A stretch of 64,000 bases of DNA from JAAYQA01 sp964510345 (GTDB lineage Bacteria; Bacillota; Clostridia; Tissierellales; Peptoniphilaceae): positions 59,119-123,118 of the forward strand of contig CAZEBB010000002.1 in assembly GCA_964510345.1 (NCBI GenBank), written 5' to 3'. The notes beneath the pieces were generated by a model, which did not search any database, was not told where the DNA came from, and worked only from the letters and a program-made list of their open reading frames with translations. A program made the position numbers and the translations under genes. This document shows positions 57,345 through 64,000 of the stretch, in pieces (the first letter of the stretch is position 1; the number at the start of each line of letters is the position of its first letter).

Positions 57345-58015
57345 TCGACCTGCGCCTCCATATCGGCGAGTATAGCCTCCAGTTGCTCCTTCGTGATCAT
57401 GCCGATGTGTGCCGTGAGCCCGTATTCACCCGTCGCACTGGAGGTATAGCCCGTCAGACGAATGTCCGAGTTCTTTATCTCATCGCTCGGCATATAAGGG
57501 CTTCCGTCCGGCATGAAAAATAATTGCGTCGGCACGACTTGGATGGGATAGCCGCTCGCAAGCTCAGGATTTTTCCATACATCATAAAATTTGACGGTTG
57601 CTTTATCCAGATTCTCCTCATGGAACGCCTCCAGATCCGGTGCCATTTGCTGGCAGGGAACACAGGCATCGGCACCGAAATCTAACACCATCGGCTTCCC
57701 ATAGGACACCAATTCCGCAAAGTCAAAGGTCTCGGACTCCAACTCCGTATTGATCTCTACCGCGACTTCCGTCTCGCCTGCTTCTGTTTGCACTTCCGTT
57801 TGTGCCTCGGCATCCTCCGATGCCGCCAGTATTTCGGTAACGGCTTCCGTCACCGCCTCTGAAACTTCTTCCGTGACCGCTTCTGTCACCGGTATGGCTT
57901 CGGTTGCAGCTACCTCTGTTTCCTCGGAAAAGTCGATATTCTTCGCCGCCCATATGCCCGCAATCGCGAGCAATACAGCGACGACGATGACAATTTTACC
58001 TTTTGTATTCTTCAT
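57341..58015 (-). CDS. Membrane-anchored extracellular thioredoxin-like protein
   Basis: A 224-residue protein: an N-terminal anchor (about 7-25), a Thr/Glu/Ala/Val-rich linker (about 30-90) and a thioredoxin fold with active site CVPC in FGADACVPCQQMAP. The cis-proline is in VPTQLFF. I take ATG at 58015 as the start (AGGAG five bases before). Electrons probably arrive through CcdA, the next gene. Its targets are unknown; no methionine sulfoxide reductase or cytochrome gene is near. Confidence 0.87.
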   Translation of the reverse strand: MKNTKGKIVIVVAVLLAIAGIWAAKNIDFSEETEVAATEAIPVTEAVTEEVSEAVTEAVTEILAASEDAEAQTEVQTEAGETEVAVEINTELESETFDFAELVSYGKPMVLDFGADACVPCQQMAPDLEAFHEENLDKATVKFYDVWKNPELASGYPIQVVPTQLFFMPDGSPYMPSDEIKNSDIRLTGYTSSATGEYGLTAHIGMITKEQLEAILADMEAQVE

Positions 58016-58071
58016 GTCCACTCCTAACGAGAATCGATTCTAATTCCTACTAAAATGATACCCATTTTGCT

Positions 58072-58767
58072 CTAAATATTAAACCGGTACCCCGCACCCC
58101 ACACGGTCTCGATAAATGCGTGTCCGCTTTCCTGATTGGGTTTGTCGATCTTCTCTCGCAATTTTCCGATATGCACGGTGACAGTCGCGCCATCGCCAAA
58201 ATAGTCGACCCCCCAGATGCGGTCGAGCAATACATCTTTTGAAAACACCTGATCCGGATTCGACGCCAGAAAATACAAAAGGTCATATTCCGTCGCCGTC
58301 AGCGTGATCTCTTTTCCATTGAGCTTGACGCGCCTCGCAGCATGGTGGATCGACAGATTTCTTATGGTCAGCTCCGCTTTCGGCGCAGCGCTCCCCACCA
58401 ATCGCTCGTATCGTGCGAGATGCGCTTTGATGCGAGCGACGAGTTCCGAAGGGCTGAACGGTTTGGTAATATAATCGTCCGCTCCGAGCCCAAAGCCGCG
58501 GATCTTGTCGATGTCTTCCCTTCGCGCCGTCACCATGAGGATCGGAACATTCGTCGTGTCCCTTATCTCTCGACAGATATCAAAACCCGACATGCCGGGC
58601 AACATGATATCCAACAAGATGAGATCAAACGACTCGCGCGCCAAAAGAGGGATCACTTCGCCCCCGTCGTGTACCATGGTGACGGCAAAGTCAGCAATCT
58701 CTAAATAGTCTCTCTCCAGCTCAGCGATCGCCAGATCATCTTCTACGATGAGAATTTTTTGTTTCAT
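58072..58767 (-). CDS. OmpR-family response regulator
   Basis: A 231-residue regulator: receiver with phospho-acceptor D53 (LLDIMLPG), K in TKPFSP, then a winged-helix DNA-binding domain with TATEYDLLYFLASNPDQVFSK and GAGYRFN. It overlaps the kinase gene as ATGA. The target genes are not known; the kinase gene comes first, the reverse of the most common order. Confidence 0.94.
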   Translation of the reverse strand: MKQKILIVEDDLAIAELERDYLEIADFAVTMVHDGGEVIPLLARESFDLILLDIMLPGMSGFDICREIRDTTNVPILMVTARREDIDKIRGFGLGADDYITKPFSPSELVARIKAHLARYERLVGSAAPKAELTIRNLSIHHAARRVKLNGKEITLTATEYDLLYFLASNPDQVFSKDVLLDRIWGVDYFGDGATVTVHIGKLREKIDKPNQESGHAFIETVWGAGYRFNI

Positions 58768-60248
58768 GCCGTCTCCTTTCCAAGCGGGTGGATCGGTAAT
58801 GTGATGACGATAAGTGTCCCTTTCCCATACCCGCTCTGCGCGCGAATGGCGCCACCATGCGCCTCGATGATTCGCTTCGCAATGGCCAAGCCCAGCCCCG
58901 ACCCGCCCTCGGTCGAGGTGCGTGCGGTATCGACGCGATAGAAGCGATCAAATATTCTCTCCAAGTCCGCTTGCGGGATTCCTTTCCCATTGTCTTCCAA
59001 TTCGATGCTAACTTGGTTGTCATCGGTCGCTGTCACGCGGATTTCTATCTCCGCCTGGGGTTTGTCACAATACTTTTTGCTGTTATGAATGATATTTGTG
59101 ATCACGCGCTTCATTTGGTATTCATCCAAAAGGAGTTCTTTGTCAGCCTCCGGCTCCACGACCAGTGCGATCTTCACAGAATCCGACAAGCCGACGCTCT
59201 CCTCCTCTACGATCCCCTGCAAGAAGTCGCTGATCGGGATCGGTGTTCGGTACAGCTTGATGTCGTCGATATCCAGTTTGGAGAGGGTGAACAAATCGTC
59301 AATTAACACGTTCATCTGTTTCGCTTTCTCCGAGATCACCCGCAAATACTTATCCCGTTTTTCCGGTGTGTCGGCAATGCCGTCCTGAATACCCGACACA
59401 TACCCTTGGATCGATGTGATCGGCGTCTTGAGGTCGTGGCTGATGCTCGAAATAAAGACCTTGCGATTATTCTCGTATTCGACTTGCGCATCGATGGATG
59501 CTTTCAATTTTTCTCGCATCTGATCAAACGATCGGATCACTCTGCCGAGCTCGTTCTTTTTCTTCGTCTCCAAAGTGAAGTCCAAATCCCCATCTTGTAT
59601 TTGCTGCACACCTTTTTCCAAGGTTTTTACCGGCTTTAAAATATCAAAGTGAATGATCAGGATCAAAGGCAACGCAATCAAGAGCAAAAGGATCACGACA
59701 ATCCGAAACGCCATCCAACCGCCAACGTCGCGTACCGACTCCAACACCGAGAGATCAGCGACAAAAAAATACGTGACCGGCTCACCCTGGACATCGAAAC
59801 CGAAGTCGAGGTACAAATAGTCTTTGCCTTCATAAGAGAAGACCATCCGGTCCGAATGCACATCGTCCTCCATTTTTTCTCCCAGCGGGCGTTCATCGGC
59901 GATCAACCGTTGATAAAACTTTTCATCCTTGGGAAGATATGAATCGTTGATGTATTGCCCTCGATAAGACACGATAAGACCGCCGTTGTAAAACTCCGAC
60001 CGCCGACCGATCTCCTGAATATAAGAGGCGTCGACGAGCTTCTCCGGCGCAATTTGCGACGTGCTTTTCAGTTCTGCGATCGTATCGATGGTCTCCTTTG
60101 CGACCTGTTGAATATCCTCTTTAAAGATGGCTCCCGAAGCAGTTTGCAACAAGCTCCCCGCCGCTGTGATCCCCGAGCTCAGCAAAAAGAACAAACTGAC
60201 GATCAATAGCAAAATATATGTGAGCAATAATTTAATTCGAATCGACAT
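58764..60248 (-). CDS. Sensor histidine kinase (HAMP, HisKA, HATPase)
   Basis: A 494-residue kinase. Two membrane helices (about 7-30 and 180-205) flank an extracytoplasmic sensor of about 150 residues. HAMP (about 205-260) and HisKA with the phospho-histidine in SSISHDLKTPITS follow, then N box IIHNSKKYCDKP, G1 DNGKGI and G2 GSGLGLAI. The ATG at 60248 follows AAGGGTG. It lacks a PAS domain, so it is not WalK-like. The signal is unknown. Confidence 0.93.
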   Translation of the reverse strand: MSIRIKLLLTYILLLIVSLFFLLSSGITAAGSLLQTASGAIFKEDIQQVAKETIDTIAELKSTSQIAPEKLVDASYIQEIGRRSEFYNGGLIVSYRGQYINDSYLPKDEKFYQRLIADERPLGEKMEDDVHSDRMVFSYEGKDYLYLDFGFDVQGEPVTYFFVADLSVLESVRDVGGWMAFRIVVILLLLIALPLILIIHFDILKPVKTLEKGVQQIQDGDLDFTLETKKKNELGRVIRSFDQMREKLKASIDAQVEYENNRKVFISSISHDLKTPITSIQGYVSGIQDGIADTPEKRDKYLRVISEKAKQMNVLIDDLFTLSKLDIDDIKLYRTPIPISDFLQGIVEEESVGLSDSVKIALVVEPEADKELLLDEYQMKRVITNIIHNSKKYCDKPQAEIEIRVTATDDNQVSIELEDNGKGIPQADLERIFDRFYRVDTARTSTEGGSGLGLAIAKRIIEAHGGAIRAQSGYGKGTLIVITLPIHPLGKETA

Positions 60249-60272
60249 AGTTTCACCCTTACCGGTAGTTTT

Positions 60273-60286
60273 ATCGTACAGTGTAC
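60273..60286 (-). promoter_or_regulatory. -10 and palindrome upstream of the kinase gene
   Basis: A TACGAT -10 candidate and a perfect GTACA-G-TGTAC palindrome (60276-60286) overlap, about 30 bp before the kinase start. This could be an operator for the two-component operon. Confidence 0.35.
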
Positions 60287-60305
60287 AATACACATATCAT
60301 AACAG

Positions 60306-60333
60306 AAAAGGCTGCGACTCGCGCCGCAGCCCT
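60306..60333 (-). terminator. Terminator after the secreted-protein gene
   Basis: GGCTGCG/CGCAGCC with an 8 nt loop (60310-60331), followed on the minus strand by TTTTC. It separates the secreted protein from the kinase gene. Confidence 0.75.
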
Positions 60334-60336
60334 TAC

Positions 60337-61245
60337 CTATCTTTCAAATGAGTGATCCTTCGGGAGATCATACACCGTCTTTCCTTCCGTTTGGATGGGT
60401 TGAATTGAAGTCGTCATCTGCGCGTCCGGCACCACCTTTAGTTGCACATCCATCTCATGCGATTGGCCTTGTGCATCATTCCCGCTGAAGGAGAGCTGCG
60501 CACCAAACCCTTGTACCTGCTGATTCTGATCCTGCTGAAAACTCACCCGAATCCCCGTAAACTTCACATTATCCACCAGTTCGACCGGTTCTTCGGCAAG
60601 TGCGGCCATTTCTTTTAGCAACGGATATGCATCGTAACGATCCTCTTTGACGCCAACCGTCACGTGTTCGTCTTCCATCGCTTTTTTCATAAGCGTTTGG
60701 ATGATCCAAGGCATTTCAGACTCGGTGATGTCGAGTGTGATTTCGGATGTACCATCCGCGTTTTCTGTGACTTCAAACTCTTTTGCGAGATCCTTCAAGA
60801 AGAAATCGAGCAAAGCTTCGCTTTCAAAATCAAGTCCTTCTTCTATTTCTTCGTCTTCAAATTCGTCGGCTGCGACATCCTGTGCCCGGTACACGTCCGC
60901 ATCGCCTTCGGCTTGGAACAACACGTCGTCACCGTTTTTGTAGAAATGGAGGACCTTGTCGAGGTCACCTGAGAGAATTCTCGCTTCTCCACCGAATTGG
61001 TCGCCGTCGTCTTCTGAAGTAAAGCTTCCGTTTACGTTGACGATGGCTCGTCCGTTGTCTGTAACTTTGAACTCAAGTTTCGCGGATACAATCTGACTCG
61101 TTTGTACCGGCTCGCGCTTGAGCATCTCCTTAAAGGCGACATACCCGGCGTTGTCGGGTCGACCGGTGAAGGCGACGATCGCCAGTGTCGTGATGGCCAA
61201 TGCAACGGCTAATGCGACTTTCTTCCCTGTGCTCAATTTTTTCAT
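60337..61245 (-). CDS. Hypothetical membrane-anchored secreted protein
   Basis: A 302-residue protein with one N-terminal anchor (about 8-27), then an extracytoplasmic domain of about 270 residues. A strongly acidic patch (about 115-140, ADEFEDEEIEEGLDFE) lies in the middle. The ATG at 61245 (MKKLSTGKK) was chosen over a longer in-frame opening. It resembles DUF-type lipoprotein-like proteins with an Ig-like or LolA-like fold only loosely. Divergent from the SH3-3D gene, it shares the upstream region with the WalR-type boxes. Confidence 0.65.
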   Translation of the reverse strand: MKKLSTGKKVALAVALAITTLAIVAFTGRPDNAGYVAFKEMLKREPVQTSQIVSAKLEFKVTDNGRAIVNVNGSFTSEDDGDQFGGEARILSGDLDKVLHFYKNGDDVLFQAEGDADVYRAQDVAADEFEDEEIEEGLDFESEALLDFFLKDLAKEFEVTENADGTSEITLDITESEMPWIIQTLMKKAMEDEHVTVGVKEDRYDAYPLLKEMAALAEEPVELVDNVKFTGIRVSFQQDQNQQVQGFGAQLSFSGNDAQGQSHEMDVQLKVVPDAQMTTSIQPIQTEGKTVYDLPKDHSFER

Positions 61246-61422
61246 GGTTTTCTTTCCTTTCTTGTGGCACCCTGTTTTGAAGTACCTTATACTCATAGAA
61301 TAAGCGGGAAACCTCAAGACGAAATAATGGAAAGATAAAAGTTTTCTAAAATCGACAAGACTACAATTTAGTTCCAGATCCATTGACTTTAAGAGTGACA
61401 CTTTCATTTCTGCGGCATGTAT

Positions 61423-61439
61423 TGTAACTTTTTTGTAAC
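61423..61439 (+). promoter_or_regulatory. WalR-type box, upstream of promoter
   Basis: A direct repeat TGTAAC-N5-TGTAAC, an exact match to the WalR (YycF) consensus TGTWAH-N5-TGTWAH known from Bacillus. It ends 7 bp before the -35. Confidence 0.65.
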
Positions 61440-61445
61440 CATTCA

Positions 61446-61474
61446 TTGACTTTCGTAACGATGTCAAGTAGAAT
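61446..61474 (+). promoter_or_regulatory. Promoter of the SH3-3D gene
   Basis: TTGACT (61446-61451), exactly 17 bp, TAGAAT (61469-61474), about 50 bp before the ATG. Confidence 0.75.
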
Positions 61475-61481
61475 AAGAAAG

Positions 61482-61498
61482 GTTACAAAATAGTTACA
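61482..61498 (-). promoter_or_regulatory. WalR-type box in opposite orientation, downstream of promoter
   Basis: GTTACA-N5-GTTACA on the plus strand is TGTAAC-N5-TGTAAC on the minus strand. It lies about 8 bp after the -10, over the transcription start, so binding would repress the SH3-3D gene. Confidence 0.6.
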
Positions 61499-61522
61499 AA
61501 CTGTAAGGAGGATGAATCCTAT

Positions 61523-62380
61523 ATGGATTATCAAAATATCAGAAGAAAAGTGGGAATGGCTGCGATCGTCGCTCTTGCCACCATCACAATCGGAGGTCAT
61601 GTCAGTTTTGCGGCTCCCGGAGACGAAAATGAAAAAGGGGTTTTAGTGGCATCTGAGTCAGCCGATCAGAATACGCAAACCATGGTTACGACCGATTTTC
61701 TCAATGTACGAACAGAACCGACCACCAAAGCGAGGATTCTAGGTGTACTGAACATCGGCGCAAAAGTAGAAGGGACACCGGTAGGCAACTGGTTTAAGAC
61801 CAAGTACTTAGGGCATACCGTCTTTGTACACGGCGACTATCTGCGAAGTGCGAAAGAGGATTCTGCGCAGTTAAAAGAGGAGCCGGCACAAGAGAAGGCC
61901 GTTGAAACGGAAACCCGCTATACGACAGACTCCCTCAATGTTCGTACCGGTCCCAGCACTGGGAACAAGATTCTCGGCGTACTCCGGCCAGGGACGAAAG
62001 TAGAAGGCGTTCAGGAAGGCAACTGGTTTAAAACTCGCTACAGCGGACAAACCGCCTATGTGCATGCGGATTATCTGAGAGCTGGGAACGCAAGCACAAC
62101 GGCCGAAGCCGGCGAATGGATGACATTTAAGGCAACTGCTTACGATCCTTCCGTCGGTGACACCACCCGAATGGGGACTCCGGCGAGACTCGGGGTGGTC
62201 GCAGTCGACCCGAGAGTGATCCCTCTGGGTTCCACGGTAGAAGTGGAAGGTTACGGCACCTTTAGCGCGGAAGATACAGGTGGGGCGATCAAGGGCAATA
62301 AGATCGACATCTTCGTGTCCACCTATCGAGAAGCCATGCAGTTCGGAATTCAGACGGTGCGCGTGCGCGTGCTTAAGTAA
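61523..62380 (+). CDS. Secreted SH3-3D domain cell-wall protein
   Basis: A 285-residue secreted protein: signal peptide (about 1-30, ending near SFAAP), two bacterial SH3 domains (about 53-107 and 130-185, each with LNVRT and GxxF.T.Y patterns), and a C-terminal 3D domain with FKATAYDP and GVVAVDPRVIPLGSTVEVEG, ending EDTGGAIKGNKIDIF. The three conserved aspartates are present. The layout resembles YocH and resuscitation-type wall lytic enzymes. The Shine-Dalgarno AAGGAGG is strong. Confidence 0.92.
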   Translation: MDYQNIRRKVGMAAIVALATITIGGHVSFAAPGDENEKGVLVASESADQNTQTMVTTDFLNVRTEPTTKARILGVLNIGAKVEGTPVGNWFKTKYLGHTVFVHGDYLRSAKEDSAQLKEEPAQEKAVETETRYTTDSLNVRTGPSTGNKILGVLRPGTKVEGVQEGNWFKTRYSGQTAYVHADYLRAGNASTTAEAGEWMTFKATAYDPSVGDTTRMGTPARLGVVAVDPRVIPLGSTVEVEGYGTFSAEDTGGAIKGNKIDIFVSTYREAMQFGIQTVRVRVLK

Positions 62381-62444
62381 AAAAGGTTCAAAAAAATGTT
62401 GGGGTAGGAGACAACCACCTCAACATTTTTTATTGAACCTTTTT
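62381..62444. terminator. Bidirectional terminator
   Basis: A long hairpin: AAAAGGTTCAA...TTGAACCTTTTT outer arms around AAAATGTTG/CAACATTTT, with A- and T-runs on both ends. It sits between the SH3-3D gene and the convergent membrane protein gene. Confidence 0.85.
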
Positions 62445-63281
62445 CTATTCTTCATTTTCCAAGCGCTCACGCTCCGGTCGCAACCTCATGTACAGGTATC
62501 CGATGACAAAGACCGGTGCTAACATCAGAAATCCAAGGATTGCTTTCCCTTGGCGGAATGGTCCAAAGAGAATTCCGCCTACCCAAGCGATCAACATGAT
62601 CACGAAGGATGCAACCATGATTTGATACGCACGTCTGTGATCTTTTTCGTATCGTAAGAATCGATTTCTCCATACCAAACTCCCGACGTTCCACAAGGTC
62701 ACGATCGATACAAGTATCATCAACCATGAGATGCGAGGGCTGTCAATTTGGGCACGTATTGCTACCGGACGAGATTTAACGGATTCGAAGACATTTTTTA
62801 GCTCCGCCTCCTCCGCTGTACCGCTGACTTGAAGAAACAAATGATCTCTTACTCCGTATACGTAGCGATTCTCATCTTTTTGATACGTCGAATACTCCAT
62901 CCCTTCTGACATGACATTCTCAATAACTACGCCTTCCGGTTCCCGTAGGACGGCAAACTCAGGATACGTGAGCAATAGTTCTATCGTCTTGCCGTTTGCT
63001 TTTTCATAGAATCGCTCTTCGTACTCCGTCGTCATGTACTCCTCTACTACCTCATACCCCGGTGGCGTCACGTATTCAAGCGTACGGTAACCAAACACGT
63101 CTTGTGAGTTTCTCTGAATGACGAGGTGCTCTCCGTGATCTGCCACTAGATGGCGAGGCAGAGCCCCCGCAACTGCATCGTGTTTCCATAATAAGATCGC
63201 CAGAAAGACCATGGCAGCTACCGCCACTTGTCGCCTTCTCATCTTACGAGCTTTCGCCGCCCGTTCTATCTCTTCGTTCAC
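62445..63281 (-). CDS. Hypothetical membrane protein
   Basis: A 278-residue protein: one helix near the N-terminus (about 18-38), an extracytoplasmic domain of about 150 residues with VTPPGYEVVEEYMTTEYEERF, then three helices (about 185-275). I recognise no family. It is read toward the SH3-3D gene and is the last protein gene before the tRNA cluster. Confidence 0.65.
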   Translation of the reverse strand: MNEEIERAAKARKMRRRQVAVAAMVFLAILLWKHDAVAGALPRHLVADHGEHLVIQRNSQDVFGYRTLEYVTPPGYEVVEEYMTTEYEERFYEKANGKTIELLLTYPEFAVLREPEGVVIENVMSEGMEYSTYQKDENRYVYGVRDHLFLQVSGTAEEAELKNVFESVKSRPVAIRAQIDSPRISWLMILVSIVTLWNVGSLVWRNRFLRYEKDHRRAYQIMVASFVIMLIAWVGGILFGPFRQGKAILGFLMLAPVFVIGYLYMRLRPERERLENEE

Positions 63282-63414
63282 AGCGCCCTCCTTCCCCTTC
63301 TATATATAATAACCACTGAAAGCTGCAAAATGGGACAAAAGAATAAAAAAAGTCGCCGCACGAAGCAACGACTAAACGATCATGTGATATTCCTTTTCCC
63401 CGTAAAAACAAAAA

Positions 63415-63430
63415 ATCCCGCGAATGCGGG
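63415..63430 (-). terminator. Terminator of the tRNA cluster
   Basis: CCCGC/GCGGG with a GAAT loop (63417-63430), followed on the minus strand by a T-rich tail, just after tRNA-Ile. Confidence 0.75.
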
Positions 63431-63435
63431 TTTTC

Positions 63436-63512
<77 letters not shown>

Positions 63513-63589
63513 AGGTAAGAGACTTATCCATTTTAGCGGATATCGCGTATTTTGTAAAGAGAATGTGAATTTCATTCTCGAGTGTGGCA

Positions 63590-63664
63590 TGGCAGGGGTA
63601 GCAGGATTTGAACCCACGACATTCGGTTTTGGAGACCGACGTTCTACCACTGAACTATACCCCT
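63590..63664 (-). tRNA. tRNA-Trp (CCA)
   Basis: A 75 nt tRNA with encoded CCA. The anticodon loop CTCCAAA gives CCA. The acceptor stem AGGGGTA pairs with TACCCCT. Confidence 0.95.
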
Positions 63665-63670
63665 AAAAGG

Positions 63671-63746
63671 TGGTGCCCAGAGCCGGAATCGAACCAGCGA
63701 CACGTGGATTTTCAGTCCACTGCTCTACCGACTGAGCTATCTGGGC
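63671..63746 (-). tRNA. tRNA-Phe (GAA)
   Basis: A 76 nt tRNA with encoded CCA. The anticodon loop CTGAAAA gives GAA. The acceptor stem GCCCAGA pairs with TCTGGGC. Confidence 0.96.
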
Positions 63747-63751
63747 ATGAA

Positions 63752-63828
63752 TGGTGGGCCTTCAGGGACTTGAACCCCGGACCTGCCGGTTATGAGCCGG
63801 ATGCTCTGACCAACTGAGCTAAAGGCCC
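63752..63828 (-). tRNA. tRNA with CAU anticodon, probably tRNA-Ile2 (lysidine type)
   Basis: A 77 nt tRNA with encoded CCA. The loop CTCATAA gives CAU. The body, with CCGGCTCATAACCGG and GGGCCTTTAGCTCAG, resembles Bacillus tRNA-Ile2 (substrate of TilS) more than elongator tRNA-Met; it is not an initiator type. The call between Ile2 and Met is by resemblance only. Confidence 0.75.
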
Positions 63829-63832
63829 GGAT

Positions 63833-63923
63833 TGGCGGAGAAGGAGGGATTTGAACCCTCGCATCCCGTTAAGGATCTACTCCCTTAGCAGGGGAGCCTC
63901 TTGAGCCACTTGAGTACTTCTCC
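63833..63923 (-). tRNA. tRNA-Ser (GCU)
   Basis: A 91 nt tRNA with encoded CCA and a long variable arm. The anticodon loop CTGCTAA gives GCU. Confidence 0.95.
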
Positions 63924-63928
63924 ACGCT

Positions 63929-64000
63929 TGGCGGAGAGGGTGGGGTTCGAACCCACGTGGGCTTGCACCCTAACGGTTTTCAAGACCGCCCCGTTATGAC
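63929..64000 (-). tRNA. tRNA-Ser (UGA), partial
   Basis: The 3' part of a serine tRNA with a long variable arm and encoded CCA. The anticodon loop CTTGAAA gives UGA. The 5' end lies beyond the window. Confidence 0.92.

Noticed and set aside
61246..61467. A longer N-terminus for the secreted protein at 60337
   Set aside because: It runs across the WalR box region and lacks a ribosome site; MKKLSTGKK gives a normal signal anchor.

Overview
The window looks like a chromosome segment of an anaerobic, amino-acid-fermenting Firmicute, in the Clostridia/Tissierellia sense; I cannot place it closer. The reasons are T-box leaders on aminoacyl-tRNA synthetase genes, Shine-Dalgarno sites of the AGGAGG kind, tRNAs with encoded CCA, the tig-clpP-clpX-lon-engB order, rubrerythrin and rubredoxin, and an operon joining phosphate butyryltransferase and butyrate kinase to a ferredoxin-dependent 2-oxoacid oxidoreductase. 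Almost everything runs on the minus strand. The exceptions are a regulator at 4252, a toxin-antitoxin pair at 8897, a hydrolase at 10687, a polyphosphate kinase-like enzyme at 22038, rubredoxin at 28359 and a cell-wall protein at 61523.

Layout. 1-731: iscR and the start of a cysteine desulfurase gene. 788-5199: an A+T-rich accessory block with a tiny unrecognised transcription unit, a four-gene ABC module (one ATPase, three different membrane proteins) and a divergent HTH-TPR regulator. 5258-8744: leuS with a T-box leader and a DegV protein that apparently starts at CTG. 8851-9617: a Phd/ParE-type toxin-antitoxin pair and a possible methyltransferase remnant. 9637-13976: M23 peptidase, alpha/beta hydrolase, M20 amidohydrolase and a multi-pass transporter. 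14245-15917: asnS with a T-box leader. 15919-18808: a second, paralogous four-gene ABC module. 18818-27671: rarA, ThrE-type exporter, a flavin-type oxidoreductase, polyphosphate:AMP phosphotransferase, class IV aminotransferase, cardiolipin synthase and typA.

27779-41145: an RsbW-like ATPase, rubredoxin, the engB/lon/clpX/clpP/tig quality-control cluster and a full oligopeptide ABC importer (oppABCDF). 41368-44906: DegV, glmM and CCA-adding enzyme. 45026-50385: one operon (ptb, buk, a P-loop protein, ferredoxin, alpha, beta, gamma) that can turn 2-oxoacids into acyl-CoA, acyl-phosphate and ATP. 50637-58015: c-di-AMP cyclase genes, CapA, HPr, rubrerythrin, small membrane proteins and an extracellular thioredoxin/CcdA pair. 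58072-63281: a sensor kinase/regulator pair, a secreted protein, an SH3-3D cell-wall protein flanked by WalR-type boxes and a membrane protein. 63416-64000: a six-tRNA cluster, the last one cut by the window edge.

Together the genes describe a peptide-fed cell: Opp brings in peptides, peptidases and aminotransferases make 2-oxoacids, and the Ptb/Buk operon gains ATP and reduced ferredoxin. The most unusual parts are the two paralogous ABC modules with their regulator and the tiny unit at 788-1087, and the paired WalR-like boxes at 61423-61498. No CRISPR array, insertion sequence or prophage was seen.
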